Positions 33,827 to 43,380 of a stretch of 64,000 nt of DNA are shown in pieces (position 1 is the first letter of the stretch; every line of letters begins with the position of its first letter). The DNA is from Adineta ricciae. Its lineage: Eukaryota; Rotifera; Eurotatoria; Adinetida; Adinetidae. Position numbers and translations under genes: made by a program. A model generated the notes under the pieces. That model made no database searches. It saw nothing but the letters and a program-made list of their open reading frames with translations, and was not told the DNA's origin. The stretch covers positions 62,001 through 126,000 of the forward strand of contig CAJNOJ010000186.1 in assembly GCA_905250025.1 (NCBI GenBank). The letters are read 5' to 3'.

Positions 33827-35824
33827 ATGGCATCCTTCACATCACCGAAAATTATCGAAAATTGCGTTATTCTTTGGTTAGATGACAATCGGAACTTTTC
33901 CACTGAGGATAATAAAGATTCGATTGCTCAATTTCGAAGCATTGTCAACGCCATCGAAACTTGCAAAGACATCGACTCATGCCGTCAATGTCTTACTCAA
34001 CTGAAAAATGAAAAAGTTTTCTTGATCGTGTCCGATACTCTACTGAACGAAATCGCTGCTTTCGAAGAGAACTTCGTGCAACTGTCTTCCATTTATGTCT
34101 TCTGCAGCAATTCAGCAGTACGCACTAATAAAATCAAATCCTTCAGAAAAGGAAGAGGTATTTTCACGAACATGACACATCTTTGTAACGAATTGAAAAC
34201 GGACGTTCGACGAGTGGAGAAGAACCTACTGTGCGGCGATACAATCTCACCATCGGCTAACTTAACCGATAACGAACTTCCACCGTCGTTTATGTATTGT
34301 CAATTATTGAAGGAGAATTTCTTCAAGTTGGAAGACGATTCAGATGCCAAGAGAAAATTTATCGAATACAGCAAACTACAGTATGCAGGAAATAGATTGC
34401 AAATAGAATACATGGAACATTTTCAAGCGACCTACGATCGCGGATCTGAGAAACAATCGCCGATTTGGTGGTATACTATAGAATGTTTTCTATATAACAT
34501 GCTCAATCGTGCGTTACGATTACTGGATATCGAAGTTTTAATGCACATCAACTTCTATATTCGAGATCTTCACGAGCAAATCAAGCGAAGACATAAACAT
34601 CCAAAAGAATCGCAACTGTCAGTCGTTTATCGAGGACAAGGCGTATCGAAGTCTGATTTCGACAAGCTAAAGACGAACCATTTGCAATCTTTCAATAATT
34701 TTCTTTCCACAACAACCATACAAAGCAAGGCAGTGGAATTTGTACGAAATGCACTACACAATCCTGATTATCCCGACTCGATTGGGATTCTATGGGAAAT
34801 ATCGATTGGTTCTTCGGTTTCATCTGTTCCTTTCACTCTGGTCGAGGATATTACTGCCATCAAGAAAGAATTTGAAGTTCTTTTCTCCATCGGTGCTGTT
34901 TTTCGTATTGAAAGCAAAGAACAAGAGAAAATTGAAGAACTTAGCTTTTGGCGAATAAAACTGACTTTGACAGAAGATCGCGACTCATCATTGACACGCC
35001 TCACAGATCATATTCAGAGATCATTGGGTTCAGGAACTGGTTGGCGTCCATTGGGTCAACTAATGATTAAAATGGGTCATTTCAGCAAAGCAAAAGAAAT
35101 TTACGAGAAGCTAATTATTGGTGTTGCACCTGAAGATAGATTACAATTCATTTTCCTTCACAATCAACTTGGTCATGTTGAAAAACAAATGGATAACCTA
35201 ACCGAAGCATTCGAACATTATCAAAAGGCGATCAACTGTAGTAAAGGATATTTGTCGCCACACGACTCTCAACTATCCAGTATATATTCGAACATTGGAG
35301 TCATTTCGAAAAAACTTAAACGATTCGATGAAGCATTGAAATATTTTAATCTTGTTCTCGAAATTGACCGTTCTACATCGGATCCTAACCGATTAGAGAT
35401 TGCTGTCGATTACAATAACATCGGCTCGGTACTGGACGACCAAGGCAAATATGCGGAAGCTCTCAAAAATTATGAAAAAGCACTAGAAATCAAGTTAGCC
35501 CATTTGCAACCTGATCATCCATCTTTAGCCAATAACTACAGCAACATAGGTGTTATCCATAGAAAAATGGGTGATTGTTCAACGGCGTTGTCATTTTATG
35601 AAAAGGCTCTTGCTATTCAAAAAAAAACTTTACAGCCCAATCATTCTGCATTCATAACCACCTATAGTAATATGGTATCTGCATTACACAGTCTCAATAG
35701 AATAGATGAAGCAATTAAATGTGCAACCGAGGCTGCAAACATCGCTAAGGAAGCATTTGGAACAGCTCATCCCGAAACGAAACGGCGAAAAGATATTTTA
35801 GATAAACTAGAAAAGAGACAATGA
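33827..35824 (+). CDS. ART-TPR protein, copy A2
   Basis: Intronless, 665 aa, the allele-like partner of 7037-9034. All ART triad residues are kept (VVYRGQG; FLSTTT; KEFEVLF with E-x-E). The differences concentrate in the linker before the ART domain (genomic 34370-34630), while the six TPRs are almost unchanged. The upstream extension possible in copy A1 is closed here by a CGA/GTG change, which supports ATG 33827 and its equivalent 7037 as the start. Confidence 0.88.
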   Translation: MASFTSPKIIENCVILWLDDNRNFSTEDNKDSIAQFRSIVNAIETCKDIDSCRQCLTQLKNEKVFLIVSDTLLNEIAAFEENFVQLSSIYVFCSNSAVRTNKIKSFRKGRGIFTNMTHLCNELKTDVRRVEKNLLCGDTISPSANLTDNELPPSFMYCQLLKENFFKLEDDSDAKRKFIEYSKLQYAGNRLQIEYMEHFQATYDRGSEKQSPIWWYTIECFLYNMLNRALRLLDIEVLMHINFYIRDLHEQIKRRHKHPKESQLSVVYRGQGVSKSDFDKLKTNHLQSFNNFLSTTTIQSKAVEFVRNALHNPDYPDSIGILWEISIGSSVSSVPFTLVEDITAIKKEFEVLFSIGAVFRIESKEQEKIEELSFWRIKLTLTEDRDSSLTRLTDHIQRSLGSGTGWRPLGQLMIKMGHFSKAKEIYEKLIIGVAPEDRLQFIFLHNQLGHVEKQMDNLTEAFEHYQKAINCSKGYLSPHDSQLSSIYSNIGVISKKLKRFDEALKYFNLVLEIDRSTSDPNRLEIAVDYNNIGSVLDDQGKYAEALKNYEKALEIKLAHLQPDHPSLANNYSNIGVIHRKMGDCSTALSFYEKALAIQKKTLQPNHSAFITTYSNMVSALHSLNRIDEAIKCATEAANIAKEAFGTAHPETKRRKDILDKLEKRQ

Positions 35825-36118
35825 TAATATGTTTCAAACAGTGTGCATACGAAACCTAATATACTGTATTCATTTTTTTCATTTAATTAAAGAGAAGGAT
35901 CAACTTGAATTCACCATTTAATTTTTCGATGTACTTTTCATGAGAAAAAAAACGATTAGTTGTTCTATTCTTATAAAAGGCAATACTAATACCTTCAAGC
36001 TTCAGTTAGAAAAAAACGAAACGCAGGTAGGTACGTTCTCTAGATTAGAATGCTATGCATTTTATATAAGATCAGGATACATCGATTTACTTGAATTCAT
36101 TTCTCTTCATAGAGTGCG
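35825..36118. other. Intergenic with probable 5' UTR intron
   Basis: Equivalent to 9035-9328. An alternative upstream ORF (35940 on) is frameshifted in the other copy and is not coding. Confidence 0.4.
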
Positions 36119-38374
36119 ATGTCTGCACATGACTCGATTTTCGTATTCATACTGTATATGAACTGCATTGGGCAACTGTTTGGACAGGTTGCCACGAATA
36201 ATTCACCTCAATACCACTCAGTCATACCACGCAATAACCTTACATCTGCTCAAAAGAATGATATATTCAAATCTCTGGCAAAATACGAATCCCAATATAA
36301 TGCCAATGAATCTATGATCAAGCAAAGTTACACATGGACATACGGAACTTATCATACGGTTTATAAAGGCAATACAGTTCATCGAACACGCAATGCAGCT
36401 GAGTATGCAGTTAATTTATTCGATAGTGGTAATGCTACAATGGAGAAGCGCGGATTTGACGTCCTACGCAAAGTTCTGTCCTTACAAGACACCAATTCAA
36501 GNAAATACGAATCCCAATATAATGCCAATGAATCTATGATCAAGCAAAGTTACACATGGACATACGGAACTTATCATACGGTTTATAAAGGCAATACAGT
36601 TCATCGAACACGCAATGCAGCTGAGTATGCAGTTAATTTATTCGATAGTGGTAATGCTACAATGGAGAAGCGCGGATTTGACGTCCTACGCAAAGTTCTG
36701 TCCTTACAAGACACCAATTCAAGTTCGCGAACATACGGGATCTGGTCCTATTTTCTCGAAGAACCATTGCATGAAATGATGCCACCAGATTGGAATTGGG
36801 CGGATTTTATCGGTACACAACTACTTCAAATATCTATTAATCATCACGACCGTTTACCTAAGGATCTAGCTGAGAAATTAGATTGGGGTATTATTCATGC
36901 TGCGCGTTCGATTCAGAAACGAAATGTAGGACCGGATTATACAAATATCGCAATCATGGGCACGTATGTAACATTAACTACCAGTGAAATCTACGGTCTA
37001 ACAGATCTGCATGACTATGCAATGAAGCGCTTGAGAATATTTTCGAATTTTACAAAAAACAATGGACGAGCATTTGCGGAATACAATAGTCCAACGTATA
37101 CTATGGTCGCGATAGATGAACTGGGAAGATTACGAATGCATGCTATCGGAGATGAAGCTAAACAGTTAGTTAACGAACTTTATCACATCGGTTGGGAAGA
37201 AATTGCCGAGCATTATCATCGACCAACCGGGCAATGGAGTGGTCCACACTCGCGTTCATACGGTAGTCTGTTAGGAGGTGATGTTACCGGCTTTCTTTCA
37301 AACTCTCTGAATGAGACTTGGGATCCGCGTCGCCCATTGCCCATCCCTGATGATTTAACATCTTATTTTACATCGGACTTGGATAAACCACGTACAGTCT
37401 TGAAAACTTATTCAAAAGATCCATTAAATTTAGTATCTGACTTAATCGGTACAACATATTTACATCCATTGTTTAGCATTGGAAGTGCACGCTGGGGTGA
37501 AATGTGGAATCAACGCCGACCCTTAATCGCCTATTGGGGCACAAAACAGAAACCCTCGTATTTACAACTTCGATTTCTACATGATAATTACGATTTTTCA
37601 AATGTGGTGTTTTATAGTGTACAAAAAGAAGATCGAGTATTAGCTGGATTAGTTTTCGCTACCGATGGCGGTGACACTCATCTTAGTCTCGATCGAATTA
37701 GAAATGCTACGATCAAAGCAAAGGATTTACGCATACGTTTCGAAATCGGTGGAAGTGATGTGGATTCTGCTTGGCAAGCGGCACAAAGACTTTTAGAACC
37801 TACAAAATTTACCTTCGAAAACATTTCAATTCAATTTGCATTACCTTCTGTGCAATTTTCATGTAGCAATCAATTGGGATGNACCGATGGCGGTGACACT
37901 CATCTTAGTCTCGATCGAATTAGAAATGCTACGATCAAAGCAAAGGATTTACGCATACGTTTCGAAATCGGTGGAAGTGATGTGGATTCTGCTTGGCAAG
38001 CGGCACAAAGACTTTTAGAACCTACAAAATTTACCTTCGAAAACATTTCAATTCAATTTGCATTACCTTCTGTGCAGTTTTCATGTAGCAATCAACTGGG
38101 ATGGACAGTTAGCCGTGCAAATAATCGTCTTAATATCGACTATGTTCTATATACATCCACTGTAGAACAAACTATCAAACTTGATGCATTAGCTGAAGCA
38201 GTAGGAATAGTTGCAGTGAAACTCTCTTCTACTAAGAATGACATATTGATTCAACCGATTACTATTTCTCAAAACTCAATGCTTTATGCTAAATGGGATG
38301 ATTTGTGTCTGACGATTCCGTTCAAACCAACGAATGTATCAACGCTACGGAAACTTCCGAAATTTTCTTGTTGA
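36119..38374 (+). CDS. Secreted protein, probable alpha/alpha-toroid enzyme, with two artefactual internal duplications
   Basis: The open frame as printed has 751 codons, but 36502-36723 and 37661-37882 (or their partners) are unmerged contig overlaps of 221 bp plus one N. Each adds exactly 74 codons in frame. The real product is about 603 aa. It starts with a signal peptide (FVFILYMNCIGQLFGQ), has many N-x-S/T sites, and then Trp/His-rich helical repeats (GIWSYFLEEPL, DWNWADFIGTQLL, WSGPHSRSYGSLLGG) like (alpha/alpha)6-barrel polysaccharide-processing enzymes. The C-terminal part looks beta-rich. I do not recognise the exact family. No introns over 1.8 kb, which fits horizontal origin. AATAAA is at 38391-38396. 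Confidence 0.7.
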   Translation: MSAHDSIFVFILYMNCIGQLFGQVATNNSPQYHSVIPRNNLTSAQKNDIFKSLAKYESQYNANESMIKQSYTWTYGTYHTVYKGNTVHRTRNAAEYAVNLFDSGNATMEKRGFDVLRKVLSLQDTNSXKYESQYNANESMIKQSYTWTYGTYHTVYKGNTVHRTRNAAEYAVNLFDSGNATMEKRGFDVLRKVLSLQDTNSSSRTYGIWSYFLEEPLHEMMPPDWNWADFIGTQLLQISINHHDRLPKDLAEKLDWGIIHAARSIQKRNVGPDYTNIAIMGTYVTLTTSEIYGLTDLHDYAMKRLRIFSNFTKNNGRAFAEYNSPTYTMVAIDELGRLRMHAIGDEAKQLVNELYHIGWEEIAEHYHRPTGQWSGPHSRSYGSLLGGDVTGFLSNSLNETWDPRRPLPIPDDLTSYFTSDLDKPRTVLKTYSKDPLNLVSDLIGTTYLHPLFSIGSARWGEMWNQRRPLIAYWGTKQKPSYLQLRFLHDNYDFSNVVFYSVQKEDRVLAGLVFATDGGDTHLSLDRIRNATIKAKDLRIRFEIGGSDVDSAWQAAQRLLEPTKFTFENISIQFALPSVQFSCSNQLGXTDGGDTHLSLDRIRNATIKAKDLRIRFEIGGSDVDSAWQAAQRLLEPTKFTFENISIQFALPSVQFSCSNQLGWTVSRANNRLNIDYVLYTSTVEQTIKLDALAEAVGIVAVKLSSTKNDILIQPITISQNSMLYAKWDDLCLTIPFKPTNVSTLRKLPKFSC
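36281..36723. repeat. Unmerged contig overlap: 221-bp exact direct repeat around N 36502
   Basis: 36281-36501 and 36503-36723 are identical base for base, separated by one N. The repeat is in frame and would create a false 74-residue duplication. Confidence 0.93.
37661..38103. repeat. Unmerged contig overlap: 221-bp near-exact repeat around N 37882
   Basis: 37661-37881 and 37883-38103 match except for two substitutions near the right end (CAATTTTC/CAGTTTTC and CAATTGGG/CAACTGGG). The left version equals the sequence at 45351-45498, showing the two sides come from different haplotypes. Confidence 0.92.
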
Positions 38375-38479
38375 GAAATCTATGATTTGAAATAAAAACT
38401 GGCAGCATTATCGAAAGTGACTTCTTCAGTCTCAGTCCGATTTAGCGAAACATTTCAGAGTAATTACATAAGCTTTCTA

Positions 38480-39325
38480 TCTTATTTGAAAAAGACAAAT
38501 TCTTCTTTGTTGCAAACACCGAACGGAGACACTTGGACAAACCGTTGAAGAATTTGAGGAACTCTATCGACAGGAAAAGCACATCCAAGGAAAAACGCTG
38601 ACCTTTTGCGTTGATACATTACAAACTAAATTGTATTTCACAGATTAATTCAAATACATCCAATTGGCTCTTTTCAATCGCATATGGTGAAATGGCTTAG
38701 CAGCATAAACACTTCTACAAGTTATTTTCTTTCTCTTAGATCACCGCCATTAAATGATATATGCCAATGTTTTCAATAATTTCTTGGAAGACTTTCAAAG
38801 AAAATCCTATATTAATCAATACACTCAGAAATTGCAACATTCCGTAGACGCGATATTATTTTCTCCTTGAAAACAAAACAGAGAATAAACTCAGACTCTC
38901 AAGACTCTTTTCTCATCCGTGTGACTATGGAAGACATTCACTCTGAACTAAACGGCAATTCCGTCTATGTTCTAACTGCAATCAACGATGGAGTGGAGAT
39001 ATATTCACCCGCTCGGCTAGACCCACGGTTTTCAAATGCACCAGAAAATGAACATTGCACAGCAGAAGAGAAAATATTGATTTAAAAATGATGCATCTAT
39101 ATTATCTGTGTTTGATAAATGACGCCGAACATGAGGATGAAATGGATGTGCAACCTTTATACTTGTATCCAGTATGTTTGCGAAAAATGTTCTCCTTGTT
39201 TGGCGTATAATGAAGGAAAAGTTCTATGTCGAACGTATGTACACACTATTTCATTTCGAACACGGAGCTGATTGGGATGAAAATCAGTTAAAAATTATAG
39301 CCTATGTTAAAAAATAAACATGATG
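38480..39325 (+). pseudogene. Archaemetzincin (AMZ-like metallopeptidase) relic, copy B1
   Basis: Pieces in order: VTMEDIHSELNGNSVYVLTA and GVEIYSPARLDPRF (compare the family motif TMxDI..NFVFGLA..GVGVFSLARxDP). Then LCLINDAEHEDEM, YPVCLRKM (compare the CPxCLRKL zinc-site segment) and, after a frameshift, ERMYTLFHFEHGADW. The catalytic HExxHxxGxxHC motif is missing between them. Stops occur throughout. In the other copy most changes alter amino acids, as expected without selection. Confidence 0.55.
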
Positions 39326-39714
39326 ACTTTGTATCGACGTTTGCTGCCAGCGACAACTGGAAGAGACACTCTATTGTCACTGGCAGTAGAAGAATATTCT
39401 GTTAATACTTTTTAAAAATATTTGTTTCAGTCAAACGCTGCTTGTTGACTTTTGTACGTTTCATTCAGTACATCGAATGTATTCACTTCAATAAATGTCA
39501 TAATGATGTTTATGTGCCAATAACACATACGCGAGCTGTCTTTCGTCAAAGACGGTTTATTAAAAAAACAACGAATAATAGAAGTGATACTTAAAGCGCG
39601 TTTTACTTCAAAACACATAAAAAACGAACAGTGCGTTAAGTACCGCTGCGGATACCTCATTCGAACATACGGGTTTGAATCAAAAACAGTTTGCTGTTCA
39701 AAATGTCTGTTTTG
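39326..39714. other. Intergenic between AMZ relic and TMEM272-like gene
   Basis: No gene seen. A short inverted sequence (CCAGCGACAACTGGA near 39348 / TCACTGGCAG) is not convincing as an element. Confidence 0.4.
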
Positions 39715-40497
39715 TTAGTATTTCACAGCTATCTCACGAGGATTGAACATTTGTTCGCTCTCAACAAGATTCTTTTCAGATTTATACATGTATGGAAAGC
39801 ATGAGATTGCAATAGGCAAATATGCATACCAAAGAATGCACCAAACAAAAGTGTACCAATACACACCAGGATGACAATAGTTAGGACTTTGAGCATCATC
39901 AAATTGAACTCGATTTTTCACGCCATATACCCATACAGATCCAGCAATATACCATGCAAGAGTGCAGATAGTGCCAATACCAGCCCACACAGCCATTGAA
40001 AGTTTCTGTTGTTTATAAATTTCGGCTTTTGACTTTTTTCGTTGGACGAACATTATAATTACCATTGCAATAAGTAAGCATATATTTTCGACAATACATT
40101 CCACGCCTAATACCATTAGAAAACGAGGTATCCATTCCTGGACTTGACATTGTGATCGATACACAATACCCATAATTAAAGGAGGGATAGCGAAAAGAAT
40201 ACTTTTTACAACCATTGTGATGAAAGCGGTTAGAATAAGATTCTTGCTATCTAATATGCCCCAATTTGGATCATATCTAGGGCTAAAAATTTCGAATTCA
40301 TTATCGGTAAACTTACAGAAGATTGTATTATACGCTGCAAGAAATAATACAGAAACTTACTTCTTCACTATTATTTCACGTTCACGAGGCCTAGGTAGCG
40401 CAGACAACGTGGTAAGATTGAGATAAAAGGGAAGACGTTCTTGAGCTCGTTGAGCATATGTTCTATGGTTCCTCTCAGATGCTACGGATGCCGCCAT
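39715..40497 (-). CDS. TMEM272-like four-TM protein, copy B1
   Basis: Two exons: 40361-40497 (starts MAASVASERNHRTY) and 39715-40282, with a 78-bp GT/AG intron. They join in frame to 234 aa; the open frame from 40215 alone lacks the N-terminus. Four membrane segments: ILFAIPPLIMGIVY, MVLGVECIVENICLLIAMVII, AVWAGIGTICTLAWYIAGSVW and VYWYTFVWCILWYAYLPIAI. The loops carry SQCQVQEWIPRFL and SPNYCHPGVYW, the pattern of TMEM272-like proteins that are numerous in rotifers. Function unknown. It diverges from the ART-TPR gene across 230 bp. Confidence 0.7.
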
Positions 40498-40727
40498 CGT
40501 CTGCTATAGTTGAATATATTTTTATCAATGTAAGTACAACAGAAACGGTCGAAAAGTATATAAAATAACTATATTGTTCTTCTTGGTTTTGTTTCTTCCG
40601 AGATTTGTGAATCATACATTTATATATCAGTCAATAAAGTACAAGAAAAAATCTTTCTCAGAGCAAACGACTCACCGAGTTGCTTATGTCAATATTTCAT
40701 ACAAAAATTTTAAAATAGTAACCGACG
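40498..40727. promoter_or_regulatory. Bidirectional promoter TMEM272-like / ART-TPR, copy B1
   Basis: The 230-bp gap holds a TATA-like TATATATC at 40621-40628 facing right and GTATATAAAA at 40557-40566, which reads TTTTATATAC for the left-going gene. Both are conserved in the other copy (47991-48224), though the surrounding sequence varies. Confidence 0.5.
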
Positions 40728-43172
40728 ATGGGAAGCAAAGAGTCGCATGAAAAGGAGAGAATTACTATTGAAAAAAGTACCCGTAACTTCAACCAGCACA
40801 CTCATTTCCGACCTATTGGTGATACAGACATTTCAACTGCAAGACCTGTTTATGTAAGAAAAAAAGATTCGATTAAAATAATCTGGTTGGATTCACGCAG
40901 TGTTCCTCGAGATGATATTATTGACACCCAACTTACGAGACAAGCTCTCGGTAACGCCGTAAAAAACGCGGTGTTAACGTGTTACTCCGATCGAACATCT
41001 TGCATTAAATATCTACGCCAACAAGAAAATACGGCTGGAATTCTATTTCTTGTCGTTTCTGGAAATAATGCTTTGGATTTATTTCATCATTTGAATGACG
41101 ATCTCTATCGATGTATCGATTCAATTTTCATCTTCTGTTTGTCAAAGAACGTTCACGAAGCGCAATTACTCTATCAGAAAAAAGTGGCTGGCGTCTACAC
41201 AGAACACAAGGAACTCCTACAATCCATTCAAGAGCAAGCAGTTCAAATAAACCAACAAGATCTTATCATGAAGTATTATTCGGAAACACAGAAGACTGCT
41301 CGTATTATCCCTAGTCATGCTAAAGGTGAATTTGTATGGATTCGTGCGTTGAAAGAGGCCTGTTTACAAGTGGAAAAAACCGATAGAATCATGAAAAAGA
41401 TGTATGATCGCTTTCGTCTTCTCTATCGACATGATGCAAATGAATTAAAAAAGATCAAAGATTTTGAAGACACATATTGTCCAGACAATGCAATTACATG
41501 GTATACTAAAGATTCTTTCCTTTACCGTATCATTAATCAAGGCCTGCGAACACAAAACACGGATGAACTTCTAATGTTTTCGCCATACATCGCAGATCTA
41601 TGTCGTGCTTTACGGGTGTTAAAGGCAAAAACGGACAGAACACTGATATTCTTTCGAGGATGCATCTTACCTAAAGCAGCAGTAGATGAATTTCAAGACA
41701 ATATAGAATCATTGCTGTCAATCAATTCATTTTTTTCTGCTACTCGCCAGCGAGACGTGGCGAAGGTGTTCGCAAGTTCTGACGATGCGAATGAAAGTTC
41801 ATCATTGATCTCAGTTTTATTCGAGATCGAAGTTCAAGAGAACACACAATCATTTTTCGCCGATATCTCTGCATTCAGTTTAATCAAAGATGAACAAGAA
41901 GTTCTTTTCGATTTGAACTCAGTTTTCACGATACACGATGTCACCTATTGTGATACCGATAAATGTTGGATTATTCATTTGATTGCCGACGAAGAAACGT
42001 ATGTTAAATACGACCATATTTACACGGAACTATGTGAAGAATTCCATTTTAATGCATCTCCGATATTAACTGTTGGAGTGTGTTTAATTTCGATAGGTGA
42101 TACACGAGAGGCCTACCGTTATGCCAATTCTCTTCCTCTGTCATACAACTCGATGTCTGCATTCACTTTGCTGTTTGTCATGACACGCATTATTGAGTGT
42201 GATTATGCCAGAGCAATCAAAGTTTTGGAGAATATATGTACAGCATGTCAAAATAGGAAGTTTTATGAGGCAAATGAAGGCTGGACGAATGCAGCGTGTT
42301 GGATTGCAGATATTTTAATTAGTCTTGGAGAGTATAACTTAGCGAAAGAATACATTGACTCAATTGTTAAATATTACCGAACAATCAAAAGAGCAGTACG
42401 TTCATATGAAGAGCCAATGTCTCTCGAGTTCTTAGAAAGTCTTGGAAGAGCCCTACAAGATAAAGATGATATAAACGTATGCTATTTAGTTTTCAAAGCC
42501 TTTAGTCCAGAGGAAATTTCGAAAATACGACGAGCAGTCATTCTTCCAGGTTTACTAACGCGTCTAGCTCGCTCATACGTTAATGCAGATGAATTACAGA
42601 AAGCAGTTAGCTATTTGCAACAAGCTGAAGTCGAAGGCGAACTATTGCTTTCAGAGCGTTCAATCGTGAGACTAGAAATCTACATTATTTATGCATGTAT
42701 CAATCTGCGCGTCGAAAAGTTCGATCAATGTTCATTGTACTTGAATCAAGCCGAAAGAATTGCTCGTATGAATCTATCTCGATCTGCTCCAAGTTCTTTA
42801 GGTTGTGTATTCCTTATACGTGAACTACTATTGATTTTACAGGAAGATACATCAACGCCATCTTTTTTACCATCGGCTCGTATTGCTTTCTTAAGAACAC
42901 AAAACTATATCGATGTTCCCAAAGTGATGTTTGTTCTAGGAAACTTATGCAAAATTCATCGTAATTATCGAAAGAAGTTACATCCATCCGTGTATGGAAA
43001 ATTGGAACAATTAGTTAAAGAAGCATTTGAAATTTGTCGATTTGAAATGATTTTAGAAGGCAAAAGTCCCGAGAATATATATCGTCGAATACAAAATTAT
43101 GTCAAACAACTAGATAATCAGCAGAATAATTCAATTTCAGCGAACATACAAACAATGCAAATTAAATCCTAG
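40728..43172 (+). CDS. ART-TPR protein, second family, copy B1
   Basis: Intronless, 814 aa. A basic N-terminus (SKESHEKERITIEKST) precedes a receiver-like alpha/beta domain (IKIIWLDSRSVPRDD, GILFLVVSG, SIFIFCLSKN). The ART domain at about aa 305-410 has Arg310 (IFFRGCIL), Ser337 (FFSATRQ) and Glu389-x-Glu391 (DEQEVLF), the R-S-ExE triad. The C-terminal 400 aa are degenerate TPR/helical repeats (AVSYLQQAEVEGELLLSER, CSLYLNQAERIARM). It is the same architecture as 7037-9034 but clearly a different subfamily, 150 aa longer. AATAAA is at 43216-43221. Confidence 0.87.
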   Translation: MGSKESHEKERITIEKSTRNFNQHTHFRPIGDTDISTARPVYVRKKDSIKIIWLDSRSVPRDDIIDTQLTRQALGNAVKNAVLTCYSDRTSCIKYLRQQENTAGILFLVVSGNNALDLFHHLNDDLYRCIDSIFIFCLSKNVHEAQLLYQKKVAGVYTEHKELLQSIQEQAVQINQQDLIMKYYSETQKTARIIPSHAKGEFVWIRALKEACLQVEKTDRIMKKMYDRFRLLYRHDANELKKIKDFEDTYCPDNAITWYTKDSFLYRIINQGLRTQNTDELLMFSPYIADLCRALRVLKAKTDRTLIFFRGCILPKAAVDEFQDNIESLLSINSFFSATRQRDVAKVFASSDDANESSSLISVLFEIEVQENTQSFFADISAFSLIKDEQEVLFDLNSVFTIHDVTYCDTDKCWIIHLIADEETYVKYDHIYTELCEEFHFNASPILTVGVCLISIGDTREAYRYANSLPLSYNSMSAFTLLFVMTRIIECDYARAIKVLENICTACQNRKFYEANEGWTNAACWIADILISLGEYNLAKEYIDSIVKYYRTIKRAVRSYEEPMSLEFLESLGRALQDKDDINVCYLVFKAFSPEEISKIRRAVILPGLLTRLARSYVNADELQKAVSYLQQAEVEGELLLSERSIVRLEIYIIYACINLRVEKFDQCSLYLNQAERIARMNLSRSAPSSLGCVFLIRELLLILQEDTSTPSFLPSARIAFLRTQNYIDVPKVMFVLGNLCKIHRNYRKKLHPSVYGKLEQLVKEAFEICRFEMILEGKSPENIYRRIQNYVKQLDNQQNNSISANIQTMQIKS

Positions 43173-43380
43173 ATCAAAACTCGATGTTTTATTATTTGAA
43201 AAAGTTTCAACATTGAATAAAATTCAATCAAATATTTCCCTGCAGACCAGTAGTGAAAGATTTTTATGCTTGACAGAATGTCAAATCTATCATATTGACA
43301 TGTAGCTCATATGATGAGAATGTGAATCACAGTTTCCAATACATGCTCACACACAGCGAACACCATTGATTCGAGAAATC
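43173..43380. other. Convergent intergenic spacer
   Basis: 3' ends of the ART-TPR (+) and PB1-like (-) genes. Contains the AATAAA of the former. Nothing else seen. Confidence 0.5.

Larger units (their letters stand above)
26842..36501. repeat. Segmental copy A2 (homologous to 1-9711)
   Basis: Collinear with the first 9.7 kb, starting at ACAATTCTTATTATGATTTG versus ACAATTCTAATTATGATTTG at base 1. All reading frames are conserved. It joins the unique block 9713-26841 without Ns, so these belong to one contig. Confidence 0.9.

Noticed and set aside
35940-36161. 73-codon ORF upstream of the secreted protein
   Set aside because: Frameshifted in the other haplotype and overlaps the probable leader intron.
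38867-39085. Small conserved ORF of 72 codons
   Set aside because: Differences to the B2 copy are mostly amino-acid changing and the sequence fits an archaemetzincin relic.
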